From JBCCFW01 sp039029535 (GTDB taxonomy: Bacteria; Acidobacteriota; JBCCFW01): a stretch of 37,944 nucleotides of DNA. How positions within the stretch are numbered: position 1 is the first letter of the stretch; each line of letters begins with the position of its first letter. This document shows positions 17,410 through 25,166 of the stretch, piece after piece. The notes beneath the pieces are model-generated. The model was not told where the DNA came from and searched no databases. It saw only the letters and a program-made list of their open reading frames with translations. The stretch lies in the NCBI GenBank assembly GCA_039029535.1, contig JBCCFW010000058.1, positions 1 to 37,944 on the forward strand, written 5' to 3'. Position numbers and translations under genes: made by a program.

Positions 17410-18686
17410 GACGAGGCTCCATCGACGTCACGGCGCTGTCCACCGGACGTCGCCGTCACGTTCTCGCTCGGGCTGCGGACGGCACCGTCGGCATCGTCGG
17501 CCATCTCCCGGAACCGGCTGCACAGCTCGTTGACCTTGCCCAGCACCTTGCGGTCGCGCTCGAGGATGAGCCCGCGCAGGGCACCCAGCACGCGACGCTG
17601 ACGTCGTTCGTCGAGATCGCCCAGCTCGTCGCGGAGGAGCTGAGGCACGCTCTCCTCGCCGAGCTCGTCCCGGCTCTCTTGCAGGTAGCGCAGCAGGGGG
17701 CCGGCCGGCCCCACGTGCCAGGCCTCGAGGAACTCCTGCAGGCCTTGTTCGACTTGCGACTCGGCGGCGCGGCGGCCTTCTTCGTCGGCTGGGCGCACGT
17801 CCTCGACGAGCAGGTCGTCGAGATCGTGCAAGACGACGTCGGTCGTGCCCTCGGCCGGTCGCACCTGATGAGGGATGCCGAGGTCGAGGACGAAGAGCGG
17901 TCGGTCACGCCCTTCCGCGAGCTCGGCGATGTCGATGGTGGGCTCCAGCGCGCCGGTGGCGACCACGAGCACGTCGAGCTCACGGCTGGCCGACACGAGC
18001 TCGGTGAGCGGGCGACGCTCCGGCTCGTCGACGGGGCTGCGGTTGAAGAGGTGGCTCGGGTTGCGGCCGCGCAGGCGCAAGAGCTCGACCACGCGTCGAC
18101 CCACGGTACCGAGACCGACCACGCCGACGGCGCCTTCCGGCAGATGTCGCTGGAGGTGCTCGCAGGCCAGCGAGGGCACGCCCCGGCCCGACTCGCGGAA
18201 GCGCGTCCGACGCTCGACCCGGCGCACGGCGCGGGCACAGGCGTGCCCGAGCTCAGCGAGCAGGGGAGAGAGCGCCCGCTCGGCCCGCGCGGCGTTCATC
18301 GCCGCGTTCACCTGGCTCGAGATCTCCCGTTCGCCGAGCATGAACGACTCGAGGCCGACCGCCACGCGGAAGAGATGCCGCGCCGCCGCCTCACCCACGT
18401 GGACGTGGGGCTCCGGCGCCGGACCCTCGTCGGAGAGACCGGCGAAGAGCTTGAGAGCGCGTGCCCGGAGCAGCTCGCCGGCCCACTCGGGGCGCTCGCT
18501 CTCGACGATCCACTCGGTTCGGTTGCAGGTGTTCAGGATGACCAGGCCCCGCGCCGACGCCGAGCCCGTGAGCTGGTCGCGGAGCAACCGACGCTCCTCG
18601 GGCGGGAGCACGAGACGGCTGCGCCAGCGCGACGACGCGCGTCGGAAGTCGAAGCCGACCAGGGTCAGGGGCACGGGGCGCGTCAT
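17406..18686 (-). CDS. hemA: Glutamyl-tRNA reductase
   Basis: HemA reduces glutamyl-tRNA to glutamate-1-semialdehyde, the first committed step of the C5 route to haem. The 426-residue length is normal. The catalytic Cys54 is in NTCNRTEW. The segment GLESFMLGEREISSQV and a Rossmann nucleotide-binding motif (VGVVGLGTVGRRVVE) follow, then a helical dimerisation domain ending CSRFREMADD. The N-terminal segment that usually reads Asn/Ser-His-Lys-x-Ala-Pro is GFDFRRASSRW here, a departure worth noting. The start overlaps the hemG stop by ATGA. hemL and hemB, needed for the next steps, are not in the window. Confidence 0.95.
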   Translation of the reverse strand: MTRPVPLTLVGFDFRRASSRWRSRLVLPPEERRLLRDQLTGSASARGLVILNTCNRTEWIVESERPEWAGELLRARALKLFAGLSDEGPAPEPHVHVGEAAARHLFRVAVGLESFMLGEREISSQVNAAMNAARAERALSPLLAELGHACARAVRRVERRTRFRESGRGVPSLACEHLQRHLPEGAVGVVGLGTVGRRVVELLRLRGRNPSHLFNRSPVDEPERRPLTELVSASRELDVLVVATGALEPTIDIAELAEGRDRPLFVLDLGIPHQVRPAEGTTDVVLHDLDDLLVEDVRPADEEGRRAAESQVEQGLQEFLEAWHVGPAGPLLRYLQESRDELGEESVPQLLRDELGDLDERRQRRVLGALRGLILERDRKVLGKVNELCSRFREMADDADGAVRSPSENVTATSGGQRRDVDGASS

Positions 18687-20032
18687 GCCGCCAGCTCCTC
18701 GACCGCACGCTGCCCCGAGGCCACGGCTTGCTCCACGCCGACCCCGTCGAGCCAGTTGCCGGCCAGGCGGAGTCGGGGCGTCCGGGCGCCCACTCGCTCC
18801 CGCAGCCGCGTGATGCGGTCGCGGTGTCCGTGGACGAGCTGCGGGATGGCGCCGGGGTAGCGGAGCACCTTCGCGAGCCCGCGCTCGGGTCGGAAGCCGA
18901 GCAGGCGCTCGCCTTCGGTGGCTGCCGTCTCGATGAGCGTGTCGTCGTCTCGCTCGACGAGCTCGGGACGACGCGTGCCGCCAAGGTAGCTCGCCGAGTG
19001 CCAGCAGCCGGTAGGGACTCGCTCGGGGAAGAGCGCCGAGCAGAAGACCATCCCGAGGGTCGCGAGCTCGTGACGCGGATGGACCAAGACACCGAAGCCG
19101 CTCGGAGCGGTCGCCTCGTCGAGAGGACCGCCGAGGTGCACGACGGCGACCGGCGCGAGCGGGACGCCACGCGCCAGCTCGGACGATTCGTCGTCGACAG
19201 CCGCGAGCAGCGGGGCGGCTGCGGGCGGTGGCACCGCCAGCACGACGCGGCGGGCGCGATGAGACGTGGTCTCGGTCTCGACCACCATGGCGTCACCGTC
19301 GTCCTTCAAGGCCACGACGGCGCGACCGCATTGCAGTCGATCGCGCAGGACCTCGGCGGCGGCGTCGGCGATCTCACCCAGGCCGCGTGGCAGCGACCAG
19401 AGGCCCCTGCGTCGCGCGGTCGTCTTCTTGCGGCCACCGCGACCGCCGCGCACCAGGCCACGCACCAGCGAGCCGGCGCGCTCTTCGAGATCCCAGACGC
19501 GGGGGAAGGCCGAGCGGGCTTCGAGCGCGCTGGGGTCGCCGGCATAGACGCCGTTGACGAAGGGAGCCGCGAGCTCGCTGGCGGCTTCGGCGCCGAAGCG
19601 GCGGGTGAAGAAGTCGAGCACGGACTCGTGTGGGTCGACGGTCGAGGGGCGACCCCGCAGCGGCTCGGATAGGAGCCGGAGCTTGCCGCCGAGGCTGAGG
19701 AAGGAGCTCGTCAGGAAGCTGCCCGGCCCCGTGGGGAGGGCGACCAGACGCCCTTGCCACAGGTAGCGTCGCGCGGCGGCGCGGGCGGGGATGGCGCGCT
19801 CCAGCAGGCCGAGACGTTCGAGGAGCTGGAAGCTCGCGGCCGCCGAGCCGGGGAGCGCGTGGGGGCCACGCGGTAGGAGGTAGTCGCCCTCGGGCAGGCT
19901 CCCGAGGTAGCCGCCGGCCTCGTTCGCGGCTTCGAGAACGAGCGGGTCGTCACCTGCGTCGAGCAACGCCATTGCCGCCGCCAACCCCGCGGGGCCGGCG
20001 CCGATGACCAGGCTGTCGACGAGGTCGGCCAT
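18683..20032 (-). CDS. hemG: Protoporphyrinogen/coproporphyrinogen oxidase (HemY-type flavoprotein)
   Basis: This 449-residue FAD protein should oxidise protoporphyrinogen IX to protoporphyrin IX (or the coproporphyrinogen equivalent) using oxygen. The FAD motif is VIGAGPAGLAAAMALL (9-24). Other family features are the FFTRRFGAEAASELAAPFVNGVYAGDP segment (about 155-180) and the C-terminal FAD motif LAGNWLDGVGVEQAVASG. It is the HemY-type oxidase, unrelated to the flavodoxin-like HemG of E. coli. ATG at 20032 lies seven bases after the hemN stop; the frame continues upstream but inside hemN. Confidence 0.9.
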   Translation of the reverse strand: MADLVDSLVIGAGPAGLAAAMALLDAGDDPLVLEAANEAGGYLGSLPEGDYLLPRGPHALPGSAAASFQLLERLGLLERAIPARAAARRYLWQGRLVALPTGPGSFLTSSFLSLGGKLRLLSEPLRGRPSTVDPHESVLDFFTRRFGAEAASELAAPFVNGVYAGDPSALEARSAFPRVWDLEERAGSLVRGLVRGGRGGRKKTTARRRGLWSLPRGLGEIADAAAEVLRDRLQCGRAVVALKDDGDAMVVETETTSHRARRVVLAVPPPAAAPLLAAVDDESSELARGVPLAPVAVVHLGGPLDEATAPSGFGVLVHPRHELATLGMVFCSALFPERVPTGCWHSASYLGGTRRPELVERDDDTLIETAATEGERLLGFRPERGLAKVLRYPGAIPQLVHGHRDRITRLRERVGARTPRLRLAGNWLDGVGVEQAVASGQRAVEELAA

Positions 20033-20039
20033 GGAGATC

Positions 20040-21413
20040 TCAGGTCGTCCGAGAGTAACGCGGGACGGCCTCGGCCTCCGTCGCCAGGTAAGTGTCGAAG
20101 ACCATGCACGCGTTGCGCACGAGGTAGAAGCCGACGTCGGTGAGCTCGATGGCGTCGTCGTCGACGGTGAGCAGGCCGTCGGTGGCCATCTCTTGAAGCC
20201 GCTCGTACTCCGCCGGATAGCGCTCGGGCGGCGAGCAGCCGAAGCGATCGGCGAACTCGGCGTGGTCGAGTCGACCGTTGCAGGACAGCTCGGTGATGAT
20301 TTCGCCGCGGAGCAGGTCGTCTTCGGAGAGGACCAGGCCACGTTCCCAGGGCATCCGCCCCCCGCTCACCGCCGTCTCCCAGGCAGCGAGGTCCTTGAGG
20401 TCCTGGCTGTAGCTGCGACCGACCTTGCTGATGGCGCTGGTGCCGATGGCGACGAGGTCGAGGCCGCGTTGGGTCGTGTAGCCCATGAAGTTGCGGTGCA
20501 GGCTGCCGTCGCGTCGGGCCCGCGCCAGCTCGTCGTCGGGCAGCGCGTAGTGATCCATGCCGATCTCGACGTGACCGCCGGCGACGAGACGACGTCGCGC
20601 CGTGGCGGCGAGCTCCGAGCGCAAGGCGTCGTCGGGGAGGTCGGCGGCGTCGATCGCGCCCTGGTGCCGGGCCTTCCACGGAACGTGGGCGTAGCCGTAG
20701 ACGGCGAGACGGTCGGGCCCGAGATCGAGCACCGTCGCCAGGGTGCGCTCCCACGATTCCTGGGTCTGCTTGGGCAGGCCGTAGATGAGGTCGAAGTTGA
20801 GCGAGCGGACGCCGCCCTTGCGGAGAGCGTCGACCATCTCCTCGAGGTCGTGCTGACTGGTCGGTCGGTTCACCGCTGCCATGACCTCGGGCTCGAGGTC
20901 TTGCACGCCGAAGCTGAAGCGGTTGAATCCGAGGTCGAGCAGCGTGTCGACCTGTTCGTGAGAGAGGGCGCGGGGGTCGCACTCGATGGCGACCTCGGCA
21001 TCGGGTGCCAGGCCCGCGCGAGCGATGAGACCTTCGAAGAGACGGCGCAGCCCCTCGGGTGGCAGGAAGTTGGGCGTGCCGCCGCCGAAGTGGAGCTGAC
21101 GCAGGGGCCGGCTCAGGTCGACGTGACGTCCGGCCAGGTCGAGCTCGGCAAGCACCCGGTCGACGTAGTCCATGCCACGTTCGGTACGACGCGTGATCTT
21201 CACGTGACAGCCGCAGAACAGGCAGCGCACCGCGCAGAAGGGCAGGTGCACGTAGAGCGAGAGGTCGTCGCTCGACTCCTGCCAAGCCTGCGCGAGAGCG
21301 TCGTACTCGACCGCTTCGTCGAAGTGCGGCGCCGTGGGGTAGCTCGTGTAGCGAGGCCCCTGCTTGCCGTACTTGGACAAGAGCTCGGCGGGGACCGGGG
21401 TACCCAGGCTCAC
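20040..21413 (-). CDS. hemN: Oxygen-independent coproporphyrinogen III oxidase
   Basis: HemN is a radical-SAM enzyme that decarboxylates two propionates of coproporphyrinogen III to give protoporphyrinogen IX. The 457-residue length and N-terminal GPRYTSYPTAPHF are typical of true HemN rather than the HemW chaperone. The iron-sulfur motif is CAVRCLFCGC, with Cys60, Cys64 and Cys67 as cluster ligands and Cys69 as the extra HemN residue. FGGGTPNFL and the RFSFGVQD segment follow, with the C-terminal HemN domain after about 370. GTG at 21413 overlaps the hemE stop by GTGA. Confidence 0.95.
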   Translation of the reverse strand: MSLGTPVPAELLSKYGKQGPRYTSYPTAPHFDEAVEYDALAQAWQESSDDLSLYVHLPFCAVRCLFCGCHVKITRRTERGMDYVDRVLAELDLAGRHVDLSRPLRQLHFGGGTPNFLPPEGLRRLFEGLIARAGLAPDAEVAIECDPRALSHEQVDTLLDLGFNRFSFGVQDLEPEVMAAVNRPTSQHDLEEMVDALRKGGVRSLNFDLIYGLPKQTQESWERTLATVLDLGPDRLAVYGYAHVPWKARHQGAIDAADLPDDALRSELAATARRRLVAGGHVEIGMDHYALPDDELARARRDGSLHRNFMGYTTQRGLDLVAIGTSAISKVGRSYSQDLKDLAAWETAVSGGRMPWERGLVLSEDDLLRGEIITELSCNGRLDHAEFADRFGCSPPERYPAEYERLQEMATDGLLTVDDDAIELTDVGFYLVRNACMVFDTYLATEAEAVPRYSRTT

Positions 21414-22459
21414 GACGACCCCAGGCGGCCGACCGCCTCGACGAAGCTCGCCACGCCATCGATGGGCGTGGGGGGCAGGACACCGTGGCCGAGGTTGAAG
21501 ACGTGACCGGTGCGACCGCCCACCGCTTCATGGATGTTCTTCACCCGACGCTCGATCTCCTCCGGTCCGGCGAAGAGCGCGGCCGGATCGAGGTTGCCCT
21601 GGAGGGCGCAGCGTCCTTCCGCCTGACGCGCCGCTTCCGCGACGTCGACCCGCCAGTCGAGGCTGAGACAGTCGGCGCCGGACTCGAGCGCGGCCGGGAG
21701 CAGGTGAGTGCCGCCACGCTGGAAGAGCGTGATCTTGCCGGAGGCAGCGTGGACGCGGTCGATGATGGTCTTCACGTGGGGGGCGACGTGTTGCCGATAG
21801 TCGTCGAGCGAGAGGGTCTCGGCCCAGGTGTCGAAGAGCTGGACGAGATCGGCGCCCGCCTCGAGCTGCATGAGGAGGAGCTCGCTCACCATGTCGGCGA
21901 TGCGGCCGAGCAGGTCCTGGAAGCGGTCAGGCTCGGTGAGCATGAGCTGACGCACCGAGGCGAAGTCCTTCGAGCCGCCGCCCTCGATCGCGTAGCAGGC
22001 CAGCGTGAACGGAGCGCCGGCGAAGCCGAGCAGCGCGCGATCGTCACCGAGCTCGGGACGCAGCCGGCGCAGGGCCTCGGGCAGGTACTCCAGTGACGCG
22101 ACGCCGGGGCCCGAGCTCGGACCGTCGGAGTCCTTCAGGGCGGGGGTGACCCGAGGGCCGCCGGGGGGGAAGACCACCTCGTGGCCCAGCGCTTCGAGCA
22201 CGATGAGGATGTCGGAGAAGACGATGGCGGCGTCGAGCGGGAAGCGGCGCAGGGGCTGCAGCGTGATCTCCACCGCGAGCTCCGGATTGCGAACCCGCTC
22301 GAGGAAGGGCGTGCGCTCACGCAGCTCCCGGTACTCGGGCAGGTAGCGACCGGCCTGTCTCATGATCCAGACGGGGGGACGGTCGACCGGCTCACCGGCG
22401 ATGGCGGCGAGGAAACGGGCGCGGCCGCCGAGGCCCTCGTGGGAATGGCTCGTGGTCAT
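21410..22459 (-). CDS. hemE: Uroporphyrinogen decarboxylase
   Basis: HemE removes four acetate carboxyls from uroporphyrinogen III, giving coproporphyrinogen III. The 349-residue protein has the signature PVWIMRQAGRYLPEYRELR (29-47) and the catalytic-site segment FSDILIVLEALG. The second signature GFAGAPFTLACYAIEGGGSKDF and the C-terminal GHVFNLGHGVLPPTP are also present. ATG at 22459 has GGAG seven bases upstream. It opens the operon hemE-hemN-hemG-hemA-hemC, which follows the sigma-54 activator gene by 66 bases on the same strand. The operon could be read partly from the activator's promoter, since no clear promoter was seen in the gap. Confidence 0.96.
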   Translation of the reverse strand: MTTSHSHEGLGGRARFLAAIAGEPVDRPPVWIMRQAGRYLPEYRELRERTPFLERVRNPELAVEITLQPLRRFPLDAAIVFSDILIVLEALGHEVVFPPGGPRVTPALKDSDGPSSGPGVASLEYLPEALRRLRPELGDDRALLGFAGAPFTLACYAIEGGGSKDFASVRQLMLTEPDRFQDLLGRIADMVSELLLMQLEAGADLVQLFDTWAETLSLDDYRQHVAPHVKTIIDRVHAASGKITLFQRGGTHLLPAALESGADCLSLDWRVDVAEAARQAEGRCALQGNLDPAALFAGPEEIERRVKNIHEAVGGRTGHVFNLGHGVLPPTPIDGVASFVEAVGRLGSS

Positions 22460-22525
22460 CGTGATTCTCCAGCTCCTCCCACGCTGAGAGTAGTGCGCGG
22501 TCGGGAGCGGTGGGTCATGGAGCTG

Positions 22526-23896
22526 TCAGGAACCCGCACCGCTGCCGGGCGGCAGGTCGATCTCATGACGCTTGAGCTTGCGCTGCAAGGTACGCAAGCC
22601 GATGCCGAGCATCTTGGCGGCCTGCGTTCGGTTGCCCTCGGTCGCCTTGAGCGTCGCCTCGACGTAGAGCCGTTCCAGGTCCTCGAGGGTCATGCCCGGT
22701 GCGGGGAGACTGCTCGCGGCCGCCGTCGTCGGGCGACCGATCGACTTGGGGAGGTGCTCGGGCTGGAGGAGCTCGGTGCCGGCGGTGACCACCAGGCTCT
22801 CGAGCAGGTTCTTGAGCTCGCGCACGTTGCCCGGCCAGTCGTGACGAGCCAGGAGCTGGAGTGTTTCGGGCGCGAGGTCGACGGGCGTGAGCCCGTTCTC
22901 CTCGCTGACCTGACGGGCGAAGGTGCGCGCCAGCGGCGGGATGTCGTCGCGTCGCTTGCGCAGCGGCGGCACGTCGATGGTGGCGACCTTGAGTCGGTAG
23001 AGGAGGTCCTGGCGGAACTCGCGATCGCGCACGCCTTGCTCGAGGTCGACGTTGGTCGCGGCCACCAGCCGCACGTCCACCTTGATGGTGCGAGCTCCAC
23101 CCACTCGCATGAACTCGCCTTCCTCCAGCACGCGCAAGAGGCGCGCCTGCGTGGCGAGGTCCATCGAGCCGACCTCGTCGAGGAAGAGCGTGCCTCCCGA
23201 GGCCAGCTCGAACTTGCCGGCCACGCGGGCGTCGGCCCCGGTGTAGGCGCCGCGCTCGTGGCCGAAGAGCTCGTTCTCGATCAGCGTCTGCGGGACTGCC
23301 GCGCAGTTCATCGCGATGAAGGGTTGGTCGCGTCGGTCGCTGTTGTAATGAAGCGAGCGCGCGATCAGCTCCTTGCCCGAGCCGCTCTCGCCCGAGACGA
23401 GGACGGTCGTCCGCGTGGGGGCGAGCTGCAGCACGCGTTGGTAGACGGCCTGCATGGCCGAGCTGCGACACACGATGCGATGCGCACCGTAGCGACGGTT
23501 GAGCTCCACCTGAAGGAGGTCGAGACGCCGACGGAGGTCGTGGTTGTCGAGGATGCGGCGACAGCGAGCGATGAAGTCGCGGTGACGGGGCGGGCCGAGC
23601 ACGTAGTCGTCCACCCCCGAGTTCATCAGGCCGACCGCCTTGGTCGCGCCCTCGGGCTCGACCACCGCCAGGACCGCGCAGCCCGGTGCTCTCTCGCGGA
23701 GCGTGCTGATGGCCTCGACCGCGTCGCGGTGGCCGGACGCGAAGTCGAGGAGCGCGAGCCGGGGTGTCTCCGAGACCAAGACGGGATCGAGCGGCTCATC
23801 CAGGGAGTGCTCGAGCAGGGGGCCCGGCAGGTCGCGGGTCATGGGGCGGACGCTCTCCAGGAAAGTGGCGTCGCGGTGGAGCAGGAGGACGGTCAT
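22526..23896 (-). CDS. Sigma-54-dependent transcriptional activator with degenerate receiver domain
   Basis: This 456-residue NtrC-family enhancer-binding protein should open sigma-54 promoters by ATP hydrolysis. The AAA+ domain (about 138-370) has Walker A GESGSGKE (169-176), the sigma-54 contact loop GAYTGA (216-221) and Walker B GTLFLDE (235-241). A Fis-type helix-turn-helix ends the protein (about 415-446, GNRTQAAKMLGIGLRTLQRKL). The N-terminal 118 residues align with a receiver. Asp51 stands at the phosphorylation position, but the acidic pair is His-Arg-Asp, the Thr is missing and the conserved Lys is Gly101 (DYVLGPP). Phosphorylation in the usual way is therefore doubtful. No sensor kinase is adjacent. 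ATG at 23896 has no clear ribosome-binding site. Confidence 0.92.
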   Translation of the reverse strand: MTVLLLHRDATFLESVRPMTRDLPGPLLEHSLDEPLDPVLVSETPRLALLDFASGHRDAVEAISTLRERAPGCAVLAVVEPEGATKAVGLMNSGVDDYVLGPPRHRDFIARCRRILDNHDLRRRLDLLQVELNRRYGAHRIVCRSSAMQAVYQRVLQLAPTRTTVLVSGESGSGKELIARSLHYNSDRRDQPFIAMNCAAVPQTLIENELFGHERGAYTGADARVAGKFELASGGTLFLDEVGSMDLATQARLLRVLEEGEFMRVGGARTIKVDVRLVAATNVDLEQGVRDREFRQDLLYRLKVATIDVPPLRKRRDDIPPLARTFARQVSEENGLTPVDLAPETLQLLARHDWPGNVRELKNLLESLVVTAGTELLQPEHLPKSIGRPTTAAASSLPAPGMTLEDLERLYVEATLKATEGNRTQAAKMLGIGLRTLQRKLKRHEIDLPPGSGAGS

Positions 23897-23910
23897 GGAG
23901 GCTCGTTGGG

Positions 23911-23960
23911 GTCATGCTGACCAGGTCAAGGTGACGTGGTGCGTCACTTTGACGTACGTC
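23911..23960. promoter_or_regulatory. Cluster of GTCA-N3-TGAC dyads, putative upstream activator sites
   Basis: Three dyads share GTCA-N3-TGAC: GTCATGCTGAC (23911-23921), GTCAAGGTGAC (23925-23935) and GTCACTTTGAC (23943-23953). The last two also form a 12-base inverted repeat with one mismatch around TGGTG. A perfect palindrome GACGTACGTC follows at 23951-23960. The cluster begins 15 bases upstream of the activator's ATG and ends about 60 bases before the sigma-54 promoter. That placement suits enhancer sites for the promoter combined with autoregulation of the activator. Binding by the adjacent activator is inferred. Confidence 0.65.
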
Positions 23961-24019
23961 GCGTTCCCGCGCAAGGCTGCTCAGGTGGGTTAGGAGGCGG
24001 TTTGGAGGGGGGAGCGGGT

Positions 24020-24035
24020 TGGCCCACCAATTGCT
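24020..24035 (+). promoter_or_regulatory. Sigma-54 (-24/-12) promoter for the 62-residue gene
   Basis: TGGCCCACCAATTGCT matches the consensus TGGCAC-N5-TTGCA at every key position: GG at 24021-24022 and GC at 24033-24034 with ten bases between. Only the fifth base (C for A) and the last base differ. Transcription would start near 24046 and leave about 56 bases of leader. It faces the small gene and lies 60-110 bases from the dyad cluster, a usual enhancer distance. Confidence 0.75.
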
Positions 24036-24101
24036 TTACAGGAAACCAACCAGGTCGAGCGTCACGGTGGGTGTCGGCGGAGACCCGGTGGGAGATGAAT
24101 C

Positions 24102-24290
24102 ATGGCTCGAGCTCCGAAGCGTCAGCGGCCCCAGTACGTGCCCTTCAACCACGGTGGCGTGGACTACGTCGTCGACGTGGCCAACCGTGAGGTCCTCCGC
24201 AACTGGGTGGCCATCGAGCAGCAGTCCATGCCGCCGATCGTCGCGGCCTGCATCAAGGCCAACGAAGAGACCCTCGCCGCCGCGTCCTGA
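24102..24290 (+). CDS. Small hypothetical protein, putative sigma-54-dependent product
   Basis: This 62-residue protein has no family I recognise. It is basic at the N-terminus (ARAPKRQRPQ), then has FNHGGVDYVVDVANREVL, an amphipathic middle and the ending KANEETLAAAS. There is one Cys (residue 50), no signal peptide and no membrane helix. ATG at 24102 has GGGAG seven bases upstream, a good ribosome-binding site. A sigma-54 promoter match lies 67 bases upstream and a perfect hairpin 20 bases past the stop, so it looks like a complete one-gene transcription unit controlled by the divergent activator. An overlapping frame at 24019-24300 lacks such signals. Confidence 0.75.
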   Translation: MARAPKRQRPQYVPFNHGGVDYVVDVANREVLRNWVAIEQQSMPPIVAACIKANEETLAAAS

Positions 24291-24614
24291 GCGCGCGTGA
24301 GGTGGAAAGGACGCCTCGGCTCGCCGAGGCGTCACTGGGTGGACGCTCCCCCGTCCCAGGTTGAGACCTGTCGTCGGGGGAGCTCTGCTTCCCGCTCGCC
24401 CCTGAGCCCGAGCAGGGGCTGAGCTCTCCGCACCGAGCGCTCGTCTTGCGTTCGATGCGAGCGTCGCGGACTGAGACTCTCGTCCGTCACGCGACGCCGC
24501 CGCTGCGCCCTGCCGTGCTCCCTTCACGTTTCGTTACGTGGGCGCAACGAGCGAGCAAGACGGCCCTTCCATGCTTCCTCTCGACGTCATGACGACGTCT
24601 GAAAGGAAGCCACG
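24291..24614. other. 324-base intergenic region with several dyads
   Basis: No gene is seen here. After the hairpin at 24310-24333, a second stem, GCCCCTG (24398-24404) with CAGGGGC (24413-24419), has an 8-base loop. Closer to the Spy-like gene lie CACGT-N6-ACGTG (24525-24540) and the perfect palindrome CGTCATGACG (24585-24594), either of which could bind the regulator encoded downstream. I found no convincing -35/-10 pair. Confidence 0.45.
24310..24333 (+). terminator. Hairpin terminator of the small sigma-54 gene
   Basis: GACGCCTCGG at 24310-24319 pairs perfectly with CCGAGGCGTC at 24324-24333 around CTCG. The 10-base GC-rich stem begins 20 bases after the stop of the 62-residue gene. No U-tract follows, so it may slow polymerase or protect the 3' end rather than act as a classic intrinsic terminator. 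Confidence 0.6.
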
Positions 24615-25166
24615 ATGAAGGACACCAACCCCACCACGACCACGACCACGCAGGACGCGCCGCGACCGCGGCGTCGTCACTGGCGCTCCTTCTTGACGGG
24701 AGGCCTCGCCGCCGCCGGCCTGTTCGCGGCGGCCGGGCTCCTCAGTCCGAGCTGGGCCGGTCCCGGCTTCGGCCCACGGATGGGTCACCGCGCGCAGTTC
24801 GGCCTGCGGGGTCCCGCGACGCCGGAGCTGGTCGGGCAGCGCGCCGACCGCATGGTGGGCGTCGTTTCCACCATGGTCGAGGCGACTCCCGCACAGGAGC
24901 AGGAGCTGCGCGCCCTGGTCGAGAAGGGAGTGGGCGAGCTGATGAGCCTGCGACCCGACCGCGAGGAGCACCGCGCTCGGCTGCACGAGCTCCTCTCCAG
25001 CGAGACGGTGGACCGCGAGGCCTTGGAGGCTCTCCGCGCCGAGCACGTCGAGCGCCTGGACGAGGTCTCGCAACGCCTGGTCGACCTCGTCGCCGAGCTG
25101 GCCGAGGTGCTGACGCCGGAACAGCGCGTGCGGCTCATCGAGCTCGGTGAGGCCCTTCACCGGTGA
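24615..25166 (+). CDS. Spy/CpxP-like periplasmic protein
   Basis: This 183-residue exported protein resembles the Spy/CpxP/heavy-metal-resistance group of small helical periplasmic chaperones and sensors. A Thr-rich, then basic N-terminus (TTTTTT, PRPRRRHWR) leads into a hydrophobic signal segment (about 27-47, ending SWAG). The mature part is helical and charged, with a motif resembling the family's LTxxQ (VLTPEQRVRLIEL, about 165-177). ATG at 24615 has GGAAG upstream. It is followed directly by a response regulator (GTGA junction) and a kinase, as in Cpx-type envelope-stress systems, where such a protein damps the sensor. That role is inferred from context. Confidence 0.8.
   Translation: MKDTNPTTTTTTQDAPRPRRRHWRSFLTGGLAAAGLFAAAGLLSPSWAGPGFGPRMGHRAQFGLRGPATPELVGQRADRMVGVVSTMVEATPAQEQELRALVEKGVGELMSLRPDREEHRARLHELLSSETVDREALEALRAEHVERLDEVSQRLVDLVAELAEVLTPEQRVRLIELGEALHR

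Noticed and set aside
24585..24594. CGTCATGACG as a fifth copy of the GTCA-N3-TGAC motif
   Set aside because: GTCA and TGAC touch without the three-base spacer, so a dimer fitting the other sites would not fit here.
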